The position numbers were made by a program, and so were the translations under genes. A stretch of 64,000 nt of DNA from Symsagittifera roscoffensis (lineage: Eukaryota; Xenacoelomorpha; Acoela; Convolutidae), in contig NC_087068.1 of NCBI RefSeq assembly GCF_963678635.1, positions 2,172,001 to 2,236,000 on the forward strand. The letters are read 5' to 3'. The notes below the pieces were generated by a model. The model worked only from the letters and a program-made list of their open reading frames with translations, ran no database searches and was not told where the DNA came from. Positions within the stretch are counted from its first letter, which is position 1, and every line of letters begins with the position of its first letter. This document shows, piece after piece, positions 8,563 to 18,379 of this stretch.

Positions 8563-11500
8563 CGACGTCCCCGTCGATCGCCAAAGTCTAGGAGACCGAG
8601 GTTGGATTGTGGAACACGTAGAGGAACATCTGGGGCGACCCAGTTGGACTCGGTATTGTCATGACTGATGTATTTGACGCCGTCTCTGTCGACGTCCTGA
8701 ATCGTCAGGATCGTCTCTTTTGGATCTGTCGGCAGATCGTGGAGCCATTCGAGCACGCGCAAGTTTGTTAGTTCTTGCTCATGAGTCTGTTCCGCTTCTG
8801 GTTCGAACTCCACTTCCGGTTCTGATCGATCGTCGATCCAATCTTGATCCATATCGTTCACAAGGTCGATTTCTTCTAGCATCGCTACTTCGTCCAGCCC
8901 CACCAGCGAGTCTATGACATCACTCACTACTATCCGGTCTACAACGAAGTCCTCGCCATACGGATTGTATTTCTTCTGGTTTTTTCTCCTCTTACTTTGG
9001 CGTGTCTCCATAGTGAGCGGAAAGTCAGGCTGTATTCCTCTGTCAATTTCGGTTTGTTCCGGGCAATCCCAGTCTTCTTCGGCATAGGGTAGAGTTTCAT
9101 CGTCCACCTCTACTCGCTCAGTCAACTCGAGATCCAGTGGTAGATCACAATTGTCCACCATCTCATTCCCGTCGTTCTTGTCGCGAGTACCCCTTTCATT
9201 CACTTCACAAGCAGGATCCACTATTGAATAGTCTCCCTCTTGCATGTCCGCTGGGATGCACCAATCCTCGGACGAGGCGTTGTGTGGTTTGATATTCTCG
9301 TAATGAGCCGCTCTTCCGGTGCTCAGCCGATAAAAACGACCTCCTTGATGCACCTCTGTTATCTGAAATGGACCACGCCATTTCTTTAATAGTTTCTTGG
9401 TTCCTTTTGGTGGAACCACTTCCTGGAACACCCAGACGTAGTCGCCAACTGAGTAGGCTTTTGCATCGGCCGTCCTTTTATCAAACCTCCTTTTTTGTCT
9501 AATCTGCGCCTGTTGCGTATTCCTCCTGCATAAGTCATTGAGGTCCTGTTGTCTTCTAATAACGTCCCGCACGTACGTTTGCGGTGCTGTCCTCTTCCCT
9601 TCATATTCAGGGTAGAAGAACGTTAACGGGAGTGCTTTTTCATGACCCGTCAGCATCATATGCGGACTTATTCCCGTGGTGGAATGCTCCGTGCTGTTGT
9701 AAGCACCCATCACTTGCGGCAAGTGCTTGTCCCAGTCATCCATATAGCGTGAGCAGTAGACTCTCAACATGGATACCAGTGTGCGATTCTGCCTCTCGAC
9801 TAGGCCATTCGTTTGCGGGTGATAAGTGGTCGAGTGGGCCTGCGCTACCTGCGACCTTTTCATTAACTCTTTCGTGAGATCACCTACGAATGCTTTGCCA
9901 TTGTCCGATTGGAACGTGATGGGGCAGCCATGCCTTGCTATCCACACGTTTATCAAATGATCGCATGTTTCTTCTGCCGACGCTGTCATGCAGGGTGCTG
10001 CCTCCGCATACTTCGTAAAATGGTCGATCATTACCAGCACCTGATTATAGCCCGTTGCTGTCATGCAGATTTTCTGATGATCAATTTGCACCACTTCGTT
10101 GAAACCTGACGATTCTATTGACTGTAGGGGGAACCTTAGTTTCCTGGGATCCTTTGCCTGTTGACAAGACAGGCATGCGGCTATCCATTTCTCACAAGCC
10201 TTCTTCAATCCCGGCCATTCGAATCGTTTTTGTATCCTGTTATACACTTTGTCCACGCCTTGATGTCCCATCTGATCATGTGAGCGAAAGAGCAATTCAG
10301 TCTGGTACAACTGTGGTAACACTATTGAATTGTATTTATAAAGGACCTTGTCCTCCTCCTTGCGCTTACAGGCTACGATTCCGTCCTTATTCAGGTACAA
10401 CAAGTCTTTCCTCTTCAGGTAAAATTGCTTCAGGATTTTGTAGCTGTCTTCTTCCAAGTCTCCCTTGTCAGGTGCTCCGTTCTCGATCCATCTTTTCAGA
10501 CTGCTCGTCATTCTATCATTTCGCTGAGCCCTCAGGAGATCCGACAGCCTGTACCTGGCTTTCAAATACGTCTTCACCACGTTCATTTGCCCACTCATTA
10601 TCTCCGGAGCATGAGCATCGTCCATCAACTTGACACACCATATCTTTTTCAAAGGCGTCGCTCCTTGCACAGATGGTTCCAGATTGGTACGGACGACCGT
10701 ACCATGTGGCAGCAATCTGGTTGGGCGTTTTGAAACTGCTATCAGCTCGAGCTCGTCTGCGGCATTATCTACCACAGTGCCCTCTTCATCTGAGGTGTAT
10801 CTGTCCCTGTCTGGATCCTGATGTGTTTCTCGGTCCAGCCCACGCTGCTTCCAGTCTACCAATGAGGAGTGGATTGCGATCTCTGACACATCGGAATTGG
10901 AAGTTGTTTCAGACGTGTTGTCCCAGGACTGGGGTCTCGAGTCACCACTTGAAACGACTGATTCCTCAACATCATATTCCAAGTTGTCTGAGATGTTTCT
11001 TGACTCCCCGGACAAAACTCTGTCCATCGGTCGCTTTGAACCCGACTCCCCGGACAAAATTCTGCCCCTAGGTGGTCTAGTCAACCTCTCCCCGGACAAG
11101 TCGTCCTGCACGGGCTCAAAGGTGTCTGACTCATCAGAGGAGACGTCCTTGACTGGCTCGAAGGTGTCAGACTCCCCGGACATTGTCTCGTCCATGGACG
11201 AACAATCTGGGCTTGGCTCGTATTCCTCTTTTGCATCCGTGAAGTGCACTCTCCTCGTGAAGCTAGATTTCGACCTTATCCTGACTTCCTCAGTAGCTTG
11301 GTTTTGATTCGATGTTCCATATTCAGTGAACGAAGTTCTCAACAATACTTCTTTCGGCATCGAGGTCACCAGCTGGTTGACGATCGACCTGCAATCCCGT
11401 TCAACGCCTCGGCTGCGAATGGACACTGGCCTCTTCTCTGTTCTCTCGGTGACAGTCAACCTCTGCATGGTCTCCATCCATTCACGATCATGCCTATTCA

Positions 11501-11690
11501 CTTCCCTATCCAACAAGTCACGGAGTTTTCCCATGACGTCCGGCGCCACGTTCACCGTCTTATTCAATAAAGCGATGCTGTTTATACCCAGCCTGGTCAG
11601 TTCTTGCTGTACCAAGTTGGATCGGACTAGCAGGTCCAACGGAACGGGTTCGCCTCTGGCTAAAAGCTTTATCTCCGCGGCCGTCTCCAC
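8532..11690 (-). CDS. Integrase part of pol, element A (1052 aa)
   Basis: This continues the pol polyprotein after a one-base frame break. The N-terminal ~350 residues are acidic and carry repeated LSGES-type motifs (about residues 170-230). The integrase zinc finger is HX4H...CX2C (HDQMGHQG ... CLSCQQ, near 10270-10150). The catalytic core has D in QIDH (near 10090), D in SDNG (near 9900) and E in GLVERQNR (near 9800). A GPY/F module follows (KKWRGPF, near 9380). The acidic tail ends in LSGEWG just where the macro frame begins. DDE integrases insert retroelement cDNA into chromosomes. In element B the equivalent region is continuous with RT on one side and the macro domain on the other. Confidence 0.93.
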   Translation of the reverse strand: METAAEIKLLARGEPVPLDLLVRSNLVQQELTRLGINSIALLNKTVNVAPDVMGKLRDLLDREVNRHDREWMETMQRLTVTERTEKRPVSIRSRGVERDCRSIVNQLVTSMPKEVLLRTSFTEYGTSNQNQATEEVRIRSKSSFTRRVHFTDAKEEYEPSPDCSSMDETMSGESDTFEPVKDVSSDESDTFEPVQDDLSGERLTRPPRGRILSGESGSKRPMDRVLSGESRNISDNLEYDVEESVVSSGDSRPQSWDNTSETTSNSDVSEIAIHSSLVDWKQRGLDRETHQDPDRDRYTSDEEGTVVDNAADELELIAVSKRPTRLLPHGTVVRTNLEPSVQGATPLKKIWCVKLMDDAHAPEIMSGQMNVVKTYLKARYRLSDLLRAQRNDRMTSSLKRWIENGAPDKGDLEEDSYKILKQFYLKRKDLLYLNKDGIVACKRKEEDKVLYKYNSIVLPQLYQTELLFRSHDQMGHQGVDKVYNRIQKRFEWPGLKKACEKWIAACLSCQQAKDPRKLRFPLQSIESSGFNEVVQIDHQKICMTATGYNQVLVMIDHFTKYAEAAPCMTASAEETCDHLINVWIARHGCPITFQSDNGKAFVGDLTKELMKRSQVAQAHSTTYHPQTNGLVERQNRTLVSMLRVYCSRYMDDWDKHLPQVMGAYNSTEHSTTGISPHMMLTGHEKALPLTFFYPEYEGKRTAPQTYVRDVIRRQQDLNDLCRRNTQQAQIRQKRRFDKRTADAKAYSVGDYVWVFQEVVPPKGTKKLLKKWRGPFQITEVHQGGRFYRLSTGRAAHYENIKPHNASSEDWCIPADMQEGDYSIVDPACEVNERGTRDKNDGNEMVDNCDLPLDLELTERVEVDDETLPYAEEDWDCPEQTEIDRGIQPDFPLTMETRQSKRRKNQKKYNPYGEDFVVDRIVVSDVIDSLVGLDEVAMLEEIDLVNDMDQDWIDDRSEPEVEFEPEAEQTHEQELTNLRVLEWLHDLPTDPKETILTIQDVDRDGVKYISHDNTESNWVAPDVPLRVPQSNLGLLDFGDRRGRRWIFLSGEWG

Positions 11691-11731
11691 TGGAAGGTCA
11701 GGGTGTCCAGGTATAGGATGTCCTGATTTGT

Positions 11732-14700
11732 CTAACCACCTAGTAAGTGGCAGCTCATCGTAGGTTCTTTGTCCAGAAAGGAAAACCCCTCTTTGATCTC
11801 TGATTGGTTAGCCTGCTTCTCCTCGAGGCGCTCATAAAATTCTGTCTTTTTACTGAGGCTATCTGCGTTCTGGTGCTTGTCACGGGTACGGTGCTCTATG
11901 ATCATGTGGTATCCATCCAAGCGCACGATCCAACGACCAATGTAGCTTTGATCCATCGAATAGGTTTTCAGCCAGGCAAGGGCACGATTGTCCACACGTA
12001 ACTTGAATGGAGCACTCCCCAGGTAGGCCCTGTATTTTTCCACGAACGTGATCACAGCAAACATCTCCGCTTTTGGTGCGCCGTACTTCATCTCAGTGTC
12101 ACTCAGGACTTTACTTCCATAAGCTATCGGACGAAGAACCGTTCTCCCGTTCCACTCCTGCTCTTGGTGAAGTATGCCTGATATCGCAACCACTGATGCA
12201 TCCGTGTCCAGCACGAACATTCCCTTCTCCGTTGGCATGCCGAGGACCGGTGCCTCGCAAAGTTCACGTTTGATGTTTTCAAATGAGACTTGTGCCTCAT
12301 CAGTCCAGGTGAACTTTTTGCCCTTGTTTCTCATCAATCTCTGCATGGGGTATATTTTGTCAGCATACCCCTTGATGAACTCACGATAATAATTGGCGAA
12401 TCCCAGAAAACTCATCAACTGTGTATCTGTTTTAGGTGCCTTCCAGGTCAACACCGCTTCAACCGCTTCAGGATCTGGTCTCACTCCATGTTTGTCAACC
12501 AGGCGGCCCAAATACTTTATGGAATCCCTGAGGATTTCACACTTAGAGGGTTTGCATTTCAGACCCGCCTGCTTCATGCAAGAAAACACCTCCTCCAACC
12601 TCTCTATGTGGTCTTCTAGGGTTGGTGTTGCAATCACAACATCATCGACATAACACATGATGAGATTCCCGTATTTCTTAGTGACGCTCGTGAGTGCCTG
12701 AGCCATCAGTCGCTGGAATGTGGCCGTCGCGTTGCACAATCCGAATGGCATCCTCTTCCACTGGAACAGTCCCAGCTCACACGCGAAACATGTTTTCTCT
12801 CGATCTTGCTTTCTGAGTGGCACTTGCCAGAATGCTGAGCCCAAATCCAACGTCGTGAAGAACTTAGCGTCTCCCAGCTTGGATAGGCTCTCATCGATGC
12901 GGGGAATGGGGTATGCGTCTTTTATAGTCACTGCGTTCAGATAACGGAAATCACAACAAAACCTGAGTTGCCCCCCTTTCTTTTTCGCCATGACCACGCC
13001 ACAGGCCCATGGGGACTTCGACGGCTCAATCATGTCGTACTCCATTAACATTTCAATTTCCTTCCTACACGCTTCTGACTTGTTTGGGGTCATTCTTCTC
13101 GCCCCTTCCCTATGAGGTACCGAGCCCTCTTCTATCTCAATCTCGTGCTCTACAAAATTGCAACAACCTATATCGGCCTTATGCTTTGAAAAAACGTCTG
13201 CGTTCCGATCTAGCACCGCCCTGAGCGAATCTAGTTCCTTGTCAGATATTTTACCCTTCAGATGTTCTATCTCAGGTAGGACAGACCTATTCGCTGCTAA
13301 CTCTGCTTCCGTCGGCCTCTCAGGAAAGTTGGAACAACTAGACAGCCCATCATCTGTTTCCGACTTCATTGAAAATAATTTCCTAGAAGATTTCAATTCA
13401 ATTACTCTTTTCATTATACATTCTTGGTTCGCATGTAATGGACATTTAGTTACGTCAAACTTCTTCAAGTTCTCCACACTCAGAAAGTCTGTGTTCAGAG
13501 GCAAAGCGTAGCCAAGTTTCTTTCCCCTCTGTATTGTCACTGTTGTTGCTTCTGTGTTCAATAACACACTCACACACAGTCCGCTCTGAGTGAGTGAGAA
13601 GCTTCTTCCTAAAATAGCCGAGCTTTTACTGTTTGGATTTGGTACCAGACACACCTGTCTGTCATTGCTGAGTTCATTCAAGTTCCTCATCCTAAACGTC
13701 GCTACTACGGCTTGGTTCGGTTTTAATCTAACTTTTCGATCCAGAAAAATCGGCACCTTGGCCTGATTAATTAAGATCTTATTAAGGGGTCTTTTCTCAT
13801 ACTTTCTATCAGGATCCTTGATCCTAATCAATCCGTCATTGAGATCAATCGTGACGTCAAAGTTGCGAACGAAATCCCTTCCTAGGATGAACTGGTCGGA
13901 TTCATCCAAATTCTCTACTACTAGGAAGCTCATCCAAAGATGTCTTCCTCCAAGCTGCAGTGAGATGATCGGGGTTCGTCCGGCGACATAGATCGCTCCC
14001 TGATTGGCAGCTGCCAACCTGATGTTTGTCGGTATGAGATCCGATCTTTCGAAACCCATGTCGGTCCAAGTTTTGACTGGCATGACACTAACCACTGCCC
14101 CCGTGTCTAGCAGCCCCTTTACTGAAAGTTGTCTGCCTTGCACGTCCAGAACGTGTGCGGCCAGATCTGCCTCGCAACCAATATGCACAGCATCTTGTTC
14201 GAGCATCGCGTTGTGTCCGATTCGTCTGACCTTCAGCTCCTCTTGACCAATGTATATCCGGCCAACCTGATCGTTCGCATCAGTTATGTGAGCTTTCGTG
14301 TAGATATTGATGCCATCCACGTTCATCAGAATCGGGTAAGGGCCATGGACATCGATATAATGTCCGTCCACTTTCATCAGCCTCGGACCTCCCGTTGTGA
14401 GCAGCGCTCGCACTGCCCTGGAGTCCAGTTTGGGATCCTTCTCCTTCAGGTAGTCGGCATAGATGTCCAGGTGGACCAGTGTAATCTCAGATGGCTCGCT
14501 CAGGTTCTTGACCACCTGGTGCCCTGCAACTGAGATGATAGACATTATTTTGGTCCCTGCCTTCGTCATGCCGAAAGTCTTGCCAGATATAACGTTCAGA
14601 TTTAGTCCCTGTTTCTTGGGCTCTTTTTCGTCTTCTGCTCTTATCGTCTTACTCAGGACATTAAGACTTTCCCGAAGATCTGTGCTCCCCAGCTCCGACC

Positions 14701-17473
14701 TTACCCATTGCTCCACTTCTTTCGTGGCTAGGTCTTGTTTGACATTCTGCAGAGCTGTCCTTGCCGCCAGGCCGTAATCCACCTTGAGTGGGCTAGACGA
14801 CTCTGTTTCGAGGTTTGAGGCTACCCCCTCGTCAGGCCATGTCTTAACCTTTTTAGTCGTGAAAGTGCTCCATGTCGTCTCCTTTCTCCGAGATTCAGCC
14901 TCGTTCATCAGACGTGCCCGACTGGCCTTGACACCCGAAAGCGCCTCATCGTGGCGGGGATGTTTCGCGTCCGCTACTGCGTCCCAAAATTGAGTACAAT
15001 CCGACTTGAAGTGTCCCTCCAAATTACAGAAGAAACACCTCGGACCATATTTCATGATGAGCCCTCTCACGTACTCTTCATGATCCTCGTCGGTCGCGTC
15101 AGCGTCCTCGAGAAAGTAGCCTATGGCCTTCATGTTCTGTTTGTATGCAGAACACGCAGAAACGTGATGGTCCATCGAACCACAATTCGCACACGACCTC
15201 CTCTTGTCCATGTCATCGCGAGGTTTGTACCAACTGGAATTCGCACCAGTGTTTGTCCCGCTATAGTTGCCATAATTGCTGTAACGGTTTTGCGCCCTCG
15301 GTTTTATCAGTAAATACTCGCGTGACTTCATACGCAAGTCGTCGGGCGTGGGTACCTGGTCAAGCGACAGGGTGAAGTGAGTGGCCAACATCGTCTTCAA
15401 CTCCTCACTCCTTACACCATCCATGAACTTCGAAGCGATCGCCAAGTTTCGTTCGGATATTCTCTCATCCGGGTTGCTCCTCCTCCTGAGCAATTCAAGG
15501 TCGTCCAAGAATTTATCTATTGATTCTTCATCTCTCTGACGCCTCTTCTCGAACTTCACCATGGCCTGGTGCCCTTGTACTCCAGAGCCGAAACGATTCA
15601 GCAGGATGTCGAATATCTTGCGAGCGCTGTCTCTCTCATTGGCTCTTTTCGCCATTACACAATTTAATGCAGTACCCTCCCGGTTGCTCGTCAGCGCGCT
15701 GCACTCTTGTTTCTTGGAGAGATTCTCTTCCTCAAAGTGTAACTTCATCACCTCTATCCAAGTATCAATGCAGCCGTCTGACTCGTCTTTATATGACTTC
15801 GGCTTTTTCAGTGTTCTTCTTGACCTCTCTCCTCTCTCGGTTGACTTCGAGAGCTTGGTGATGAATGTTTCAAGAGATCTGTTCAGAGACTCAAACATCG
15901 AGGCATACATCGTTGTGTCTTGTGAGACTGTAGTCAGATCTGGTACTGAACTGACTTGTGGCACGGTTGGCAATCTTGTCTCCGGGGTGGCATCTGCCTC
16001 CGGTGGGACTGGATTTGTCCAGCCCGGCCTCTGCGGGGCTGCCCTTGGCCGCTCCTTGTTTCTATGTTCGTAGTTCGTTCTCGAGCCTTGCTGGGCTCTG
16101 GCACTGTTGCCCGTACCATCTCCAACATTCGCATGGCGTGAGCGCTCCCTTGAGTTGGAATGCTCCTGCCAACTACTCCCATTCAGGATCGCGTCAAGCT
16201 TCCGCATCATCAAGTCAGATTTGGCGTCCAACCTCTTTTCCAGGCTAGTCATCGTTTGGGCGTAGGTGTTATCATGATCATTCAGTAATCGCTCGATCTC
16301 TCTTGACATCCTTGCCTCTCTTTCTTCTGACTCTTTATTTGCCTGTGCCAGGCTCTCGGCCAGGCATTGATCGGTGTCACGAATCAATTGAGCCTGATCA
16401 AACCTCGCCTGCGACTTCACGTGCGTTAGCTCATCTTTCAAATTCTCTCGACCATGGTGAGCTCTCTCGTCAACTTGATCTATCCTCTTAGTCATGTCTC
16501 GCCTCAATTCATCCAGGCCATTCATCACACCAGCGAACATATCACTTATGTCACCAGCTGCCCCCAATGGCGGGGTTAGCCCCAGAGAAGACGAGGTCAA
16601 CTGTGGCTGTAGCCTAGTACTTGATGACGCACCGCCCTTTTGCTTGTGCATTGACGTCATCAGTCTGTCAAACGTTGATGATGCTCCCATCGTTATCCCA
16701 TCTGACATAGGCCTGGTCGGCGAGGCAGAAGACGCCTCCCTGCTCATGTCGTTCCTTGGGCACGGTGTGAAGTTCACATCCGGATGGGTTATCTCCGGGT
16801 AGTCATCACTGGAAGTCAAACCTACAGTTGGTAGTGACGCCATGCGTTCGTCGTACAAGGACTTCCAACTCTTCTTGGCCTTCGAGAACGTCTGCTCTTT
16901 ACCCGGACTCATACTCGACATCATCGCGTTGTTACTCTGTTTGGCCAAGGATGAGTGTGCACTTGTCAGATGTGAAGGTTCCTTTCTCCATTTATAGCTC
17001 TTAGTCTCTGATTTGGACATTCCCCTGTACAACACCTCCTCCCGAGGTTCGACCTCGGAACGCTCCGAGGTCTCCTCTGTCCTCTCGACTTCCTCTCGTT
17101 CGAGGACCTCGTCTGGCTCAAAGTCGGGTCGAATGAGCGTTCGCTCCCCTTCGTCAAAGGGATCCACCGGCGTTTCGCTCGCAGGCTCGGCCTCGGCGCT
17201 CCGCCCTTGATTGCCATCAAGGTTTTTCTCGCTCCTTAGTTTCATTTCGATCACTGAAAGATCAGGTTGACCTTTAGTCGATTCGTCTTCAGCAAACGCG
17301 TCGGAAGCACTGCTAAACGAGGTTTGGCTACGCCTAGTTCTAAATTTCCGCGTGCTTCCCTTGCTTAGCCTGGGAATTTTAGTAGTCGATCCTAACGAGT
17401 CCCTGCGCTGCATAGTTTTGTACAAAATGAAAATATTCGTAATTTGATGGCAACGCAAACGCACCACAAACAA
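11732..17473 (-). CDS. Gag-protease-RT-RNase H polyprotein, element A (1913 aa)
   Basis: Gag comes first: a charged N-terminus, a coiled-coil stretch, then a capsid-like region around the GCIDTW and GHQAM segments. Two CCHC zinc knuckles follow (CANCGSMDHHVSAC near residue 757, CFFCNLEGHFKSDC near 815). The aspartic protease motif is LLDTGAVV (near residue 1122; bases about 14096-14107). Reverse transcriptase carries FCCDFRYLN and the catalytic YVDD (bases 12641-12652, residue about 1607). RNase H follows with VLDTDAS and RVDNRAL. All are fused without a stop. The frame ends 12 residues after FLDKE because one base is missing near 11765 relative to element B, where the polyprotein reads on into integrase. 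An ATG at about residue 21 may be the true start, as the first 20 residues look unlike gag. Confidence 0.95.
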   Translation of the reverse strand: MFVVRLRCHQITNIFILYKTMQRRDSLGSTTKIPRLSKGSTRKFRTRRSQTSFSSASDAFAEDESTKGQPDLSVIEMKLRSEKNLDGNQGRSAEAEPASETPVDPFDEGERTLIRPDFEPDEVLEREEVERTEETSERSEVEPREEVLYRGMSKSETKSYKWRKEPSHLTSAHSSLAKQSNNAMMSSMSPGKEQTFSKAKKSWKSLYDERMASLPTVGLTSSDDYPEITHPDVNFTPCPRNDMSREASSASPTRPMSDGITMGASSTFDRLMTSMHKQKGGASSSTRLQPQLTSSSLGLTPPLGAAGDISDMFAGVMNGLDELRRDMTKRIDQVDERAHHGRENLKDELTHVKSQARFDQAQLIRDTDQCLAESLAQANKESEEREARMSREIERLLNDHDNTYAQTMTSLEKRLDAKSDLMMRKLDAILNGSSWQEHSNSRERSRHANVGDGTGNSARAQQGSRTNYEHRNKERPRAAPQRPGWTNPVPPEADATPETRLPTVPQVSSVPDLTTVSQDTTMYASMFESLNRSLETFITKLSKSTERGERSRRTLKKPKSYKDESDGCIDTWIEVMKLHFEEENLSKKQECSALTSNREGTALNCVMAKRANERDSARKIFDILLNRFGSGVQGHQAMVKFEKRRQRDEESIDKFLDDLELLRRRSNPDERISERNLAIASKFMDGVRSEELKTMLATHFTLSLDQVPTPDDLRMKSREYLLIKPRAQNRYSNYGNYSGTNTGANSSWYKPRDDMDKRRSCANCGSMDHHVSACSAYKQNMKAIGYFLEDADATDEDHEEYVRGLIMKYGPRCFFCNLEGHFKSDCTQFWDAVADAKHPRHDEALSGVKASRARLMNEAESRRKETTWSTFTTKKVKTWPDEGVASNLETESSSPLKVDYGLAARTALQNVKQDLATKEVEQWVRSELGSTDLRESLNVLSKTIRAEDEKEPKKQGLNLNVISGKTFGMTKAGTKIMSIISVAGHQVVKNLSEPSEITLVHLDIYADYLKEKDPKLDSRAVRALLTTGGPRLMKVDGHYIDVHGPYPILMNVDGINIYTKAHITDANDQVGRIYIGQEELKVRRIGHNAMLEQDAVHIGCEADLAAHVLDVQGRQLSVKGLLDTGAVVSVMPVKTWTDMGFERSDLIPTNIRLAAANQGAIYVAGRTPIISLQLGGRHLWMSFLVVENLDESDQFILGRDFVRNFDVTIDLNDGLIRIKDPDRKYEKRPLNKILINQAKVPIFLDRKVRLKPNQAVVATFRMRNLNELSNDRQVCLVPNPNSKSSAILGRSFSLTQSGLCVSVLLNTEATTVTIQRGKKLGYALPLNTDFLSVENLKKFDVTKCPLHANQECIMKRVIELKSSRKLFSMKSETDDGLSSCSNFPERPTEAELAANRSVLPEIEHLKGKISDKELDSLRAVLDRNADVFSKHKADIGCCNFVEHEIEIEEGSVPHREGARRMTPNKSEACRKEIEMLMEYDMIEPSKSPWACGVVMAKKKGGQLRFCCDFRYLNAVTIKDAYPIPRIDESLSKLGDAKFFTTLDLGSAFWQVPLRKQDREKTCFACELGLFQWKRMPFGLCNATATFQRLMAQALTSVTKKYGNLIMCYVDDVVIATPTLEDHIERLEEVFSCMKQAGLKCKPSKCEILRDSIKYLGRLVDKHGVRPDPEAVEAVLTWKAPKTDTQLMSFLGFANYYREFIKGYADKIYPMQRLMRNKGKKFTWTDEAQVSFENIKRELCEAPVLGMPTEKGMFVLDTDASVVAISGILHQEQEWNGRTVLRPIAYGSKVLSDTEMKYGAPKAEMFAVITFVEKYRAYLGSAPFKLRVDNRALAWLKTYSMDQSYIGRWIVRLDGYHMIIEHRTRDKHQNADSLSKKTEFYERLEEKQANQSEIKEGFSFLDKEPTMSCHLLGG

Positions 17474-17835
17474 GTTTTAGTTGAATCACTTAACGCTGCC
17501 TACTCGATTCCGTCAGTATCAAAATGTCTCTTAGATCTCTCACGACTAAATTAGTGACTCAGCTAAAGTTACACACAGGGTCTACCCAGTATTGATATAA
17601 TGCTAACTCAACCCGGTTGTATAGTATAACAGTATCACTAAGTTTCCACAAGATATAATCGACACACAAAACACAATCGATAATCAGATAAGAATATCCT
17701 ACAGGTGACAGCGACCTTTTGTCAGTATCAATTTATCGCCACACAATTTATCAAGTCACTGCTTTGTTAAAATTAAACAATCTTTGATAAAAAGCAGTGA
17801 TGATTCAGAAATAGACAAATAAAACTTAGTCTTAA

Positions 17836-17990
17836 AGAAAAAGACTTCCCCCAATCGGAACGATCCGAAAGAACGAAGCCCAGGACACAGTCTTCTCAAG
17901 TGGGTGTGTGCCTGCCTAATACACCCACCGAGGTCTTCTTTTAGGTGTCCTGCGATTGCCCGAGCTGTCCTACTAAGTAGCTCAAGGCAA
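17836..17990 (-). promoter_or_regulatory. Structured leader RNA module, element A copy 1
   Basis: Nested inverted repeats. An 8-bp outer stem (CAGGACAC 17881-17888 with GTGTCCTG 17945-17952) encloses a hairpin (GTGGGTGTGT 17900-17909 with ATACACCCAC 17919-17928, 9 of 10 paired). A third stem follows (TTGCCCGAGC 17956-17965 with GCTCAAGGCAA 17980-17990), and a small CGGA/TCCG hairpin sits on the other side. Copy 2 and element B keep the pairing with different bases. A 142-codon frame also runs through both copies but is less well supported. Confidence 0.65.
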
Positions 17991-18029
17991 CCTCTTGGTC
18001 GAAAATTCGTCAAATCTATGAAAAAGCTC

Positions 18030-18176
18030 TCCCACACTCGGACTGCTCCAAGTGCACGAGAGTAGGGAACAATTCTTCTTCTCAAGTGGGTGTGTATTTG
18101 CTTAATACACCCACCGAGGTCTTCCTTTATTTGTTCCCGGATTGCCCGAACTTTCCTATTAAGTAGCTCAAGGCAA
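18030..18176 (-). promoter_or_regulatory. Structured leader RNA module, element A copy 2
   Basis: Same fold as copy 1 with a rewritten outer stem: GGGAACAA 18065-18072 pairs with TTGTTCCC 18131-18138. It encloses the same GTGGGTGTGT hairpin. TTGCC at 18142 pairs with GGCAA at 18172. The outside hairpin is CACT-GGA with TCC-AGTG near 18035-18054. It lies upstream of copy 1 in element sense. Confidence 0.65.
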
Positions 18177-18379
18177 CCACTCAACCAAAATCACAATCAA
18201 AAAAAAATCTTGTTCGGGTACTTCTAATACACCCAATATAGAATCCAAAGTTGATCACGAATTTCCGGGTCAGAATGGGTTCTTATGACCCTGATAAGCA
18301 CGCCTAATATCCTAATATGATCCTAATTAAATGGATATTTTCCGTTTCCCAAATGGCCACAGAAGGTTTACTCAAGTCT

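Noticed and set aside
10118-11763. Long plus-strand frames opposite pol, ORF2 and gag
   Set aside because: They are complementary-strand shadows of well-supported minus-strand genes and show no domain or family pattern.
17756-18184. A 142-codon leader frame with two protein-level repeats
   Set aside because: The repeats follow the folded RNA module, the stems covary at nucleotide level, and the B counterpart frame is not similar in protein. I cannot exclude it fully.
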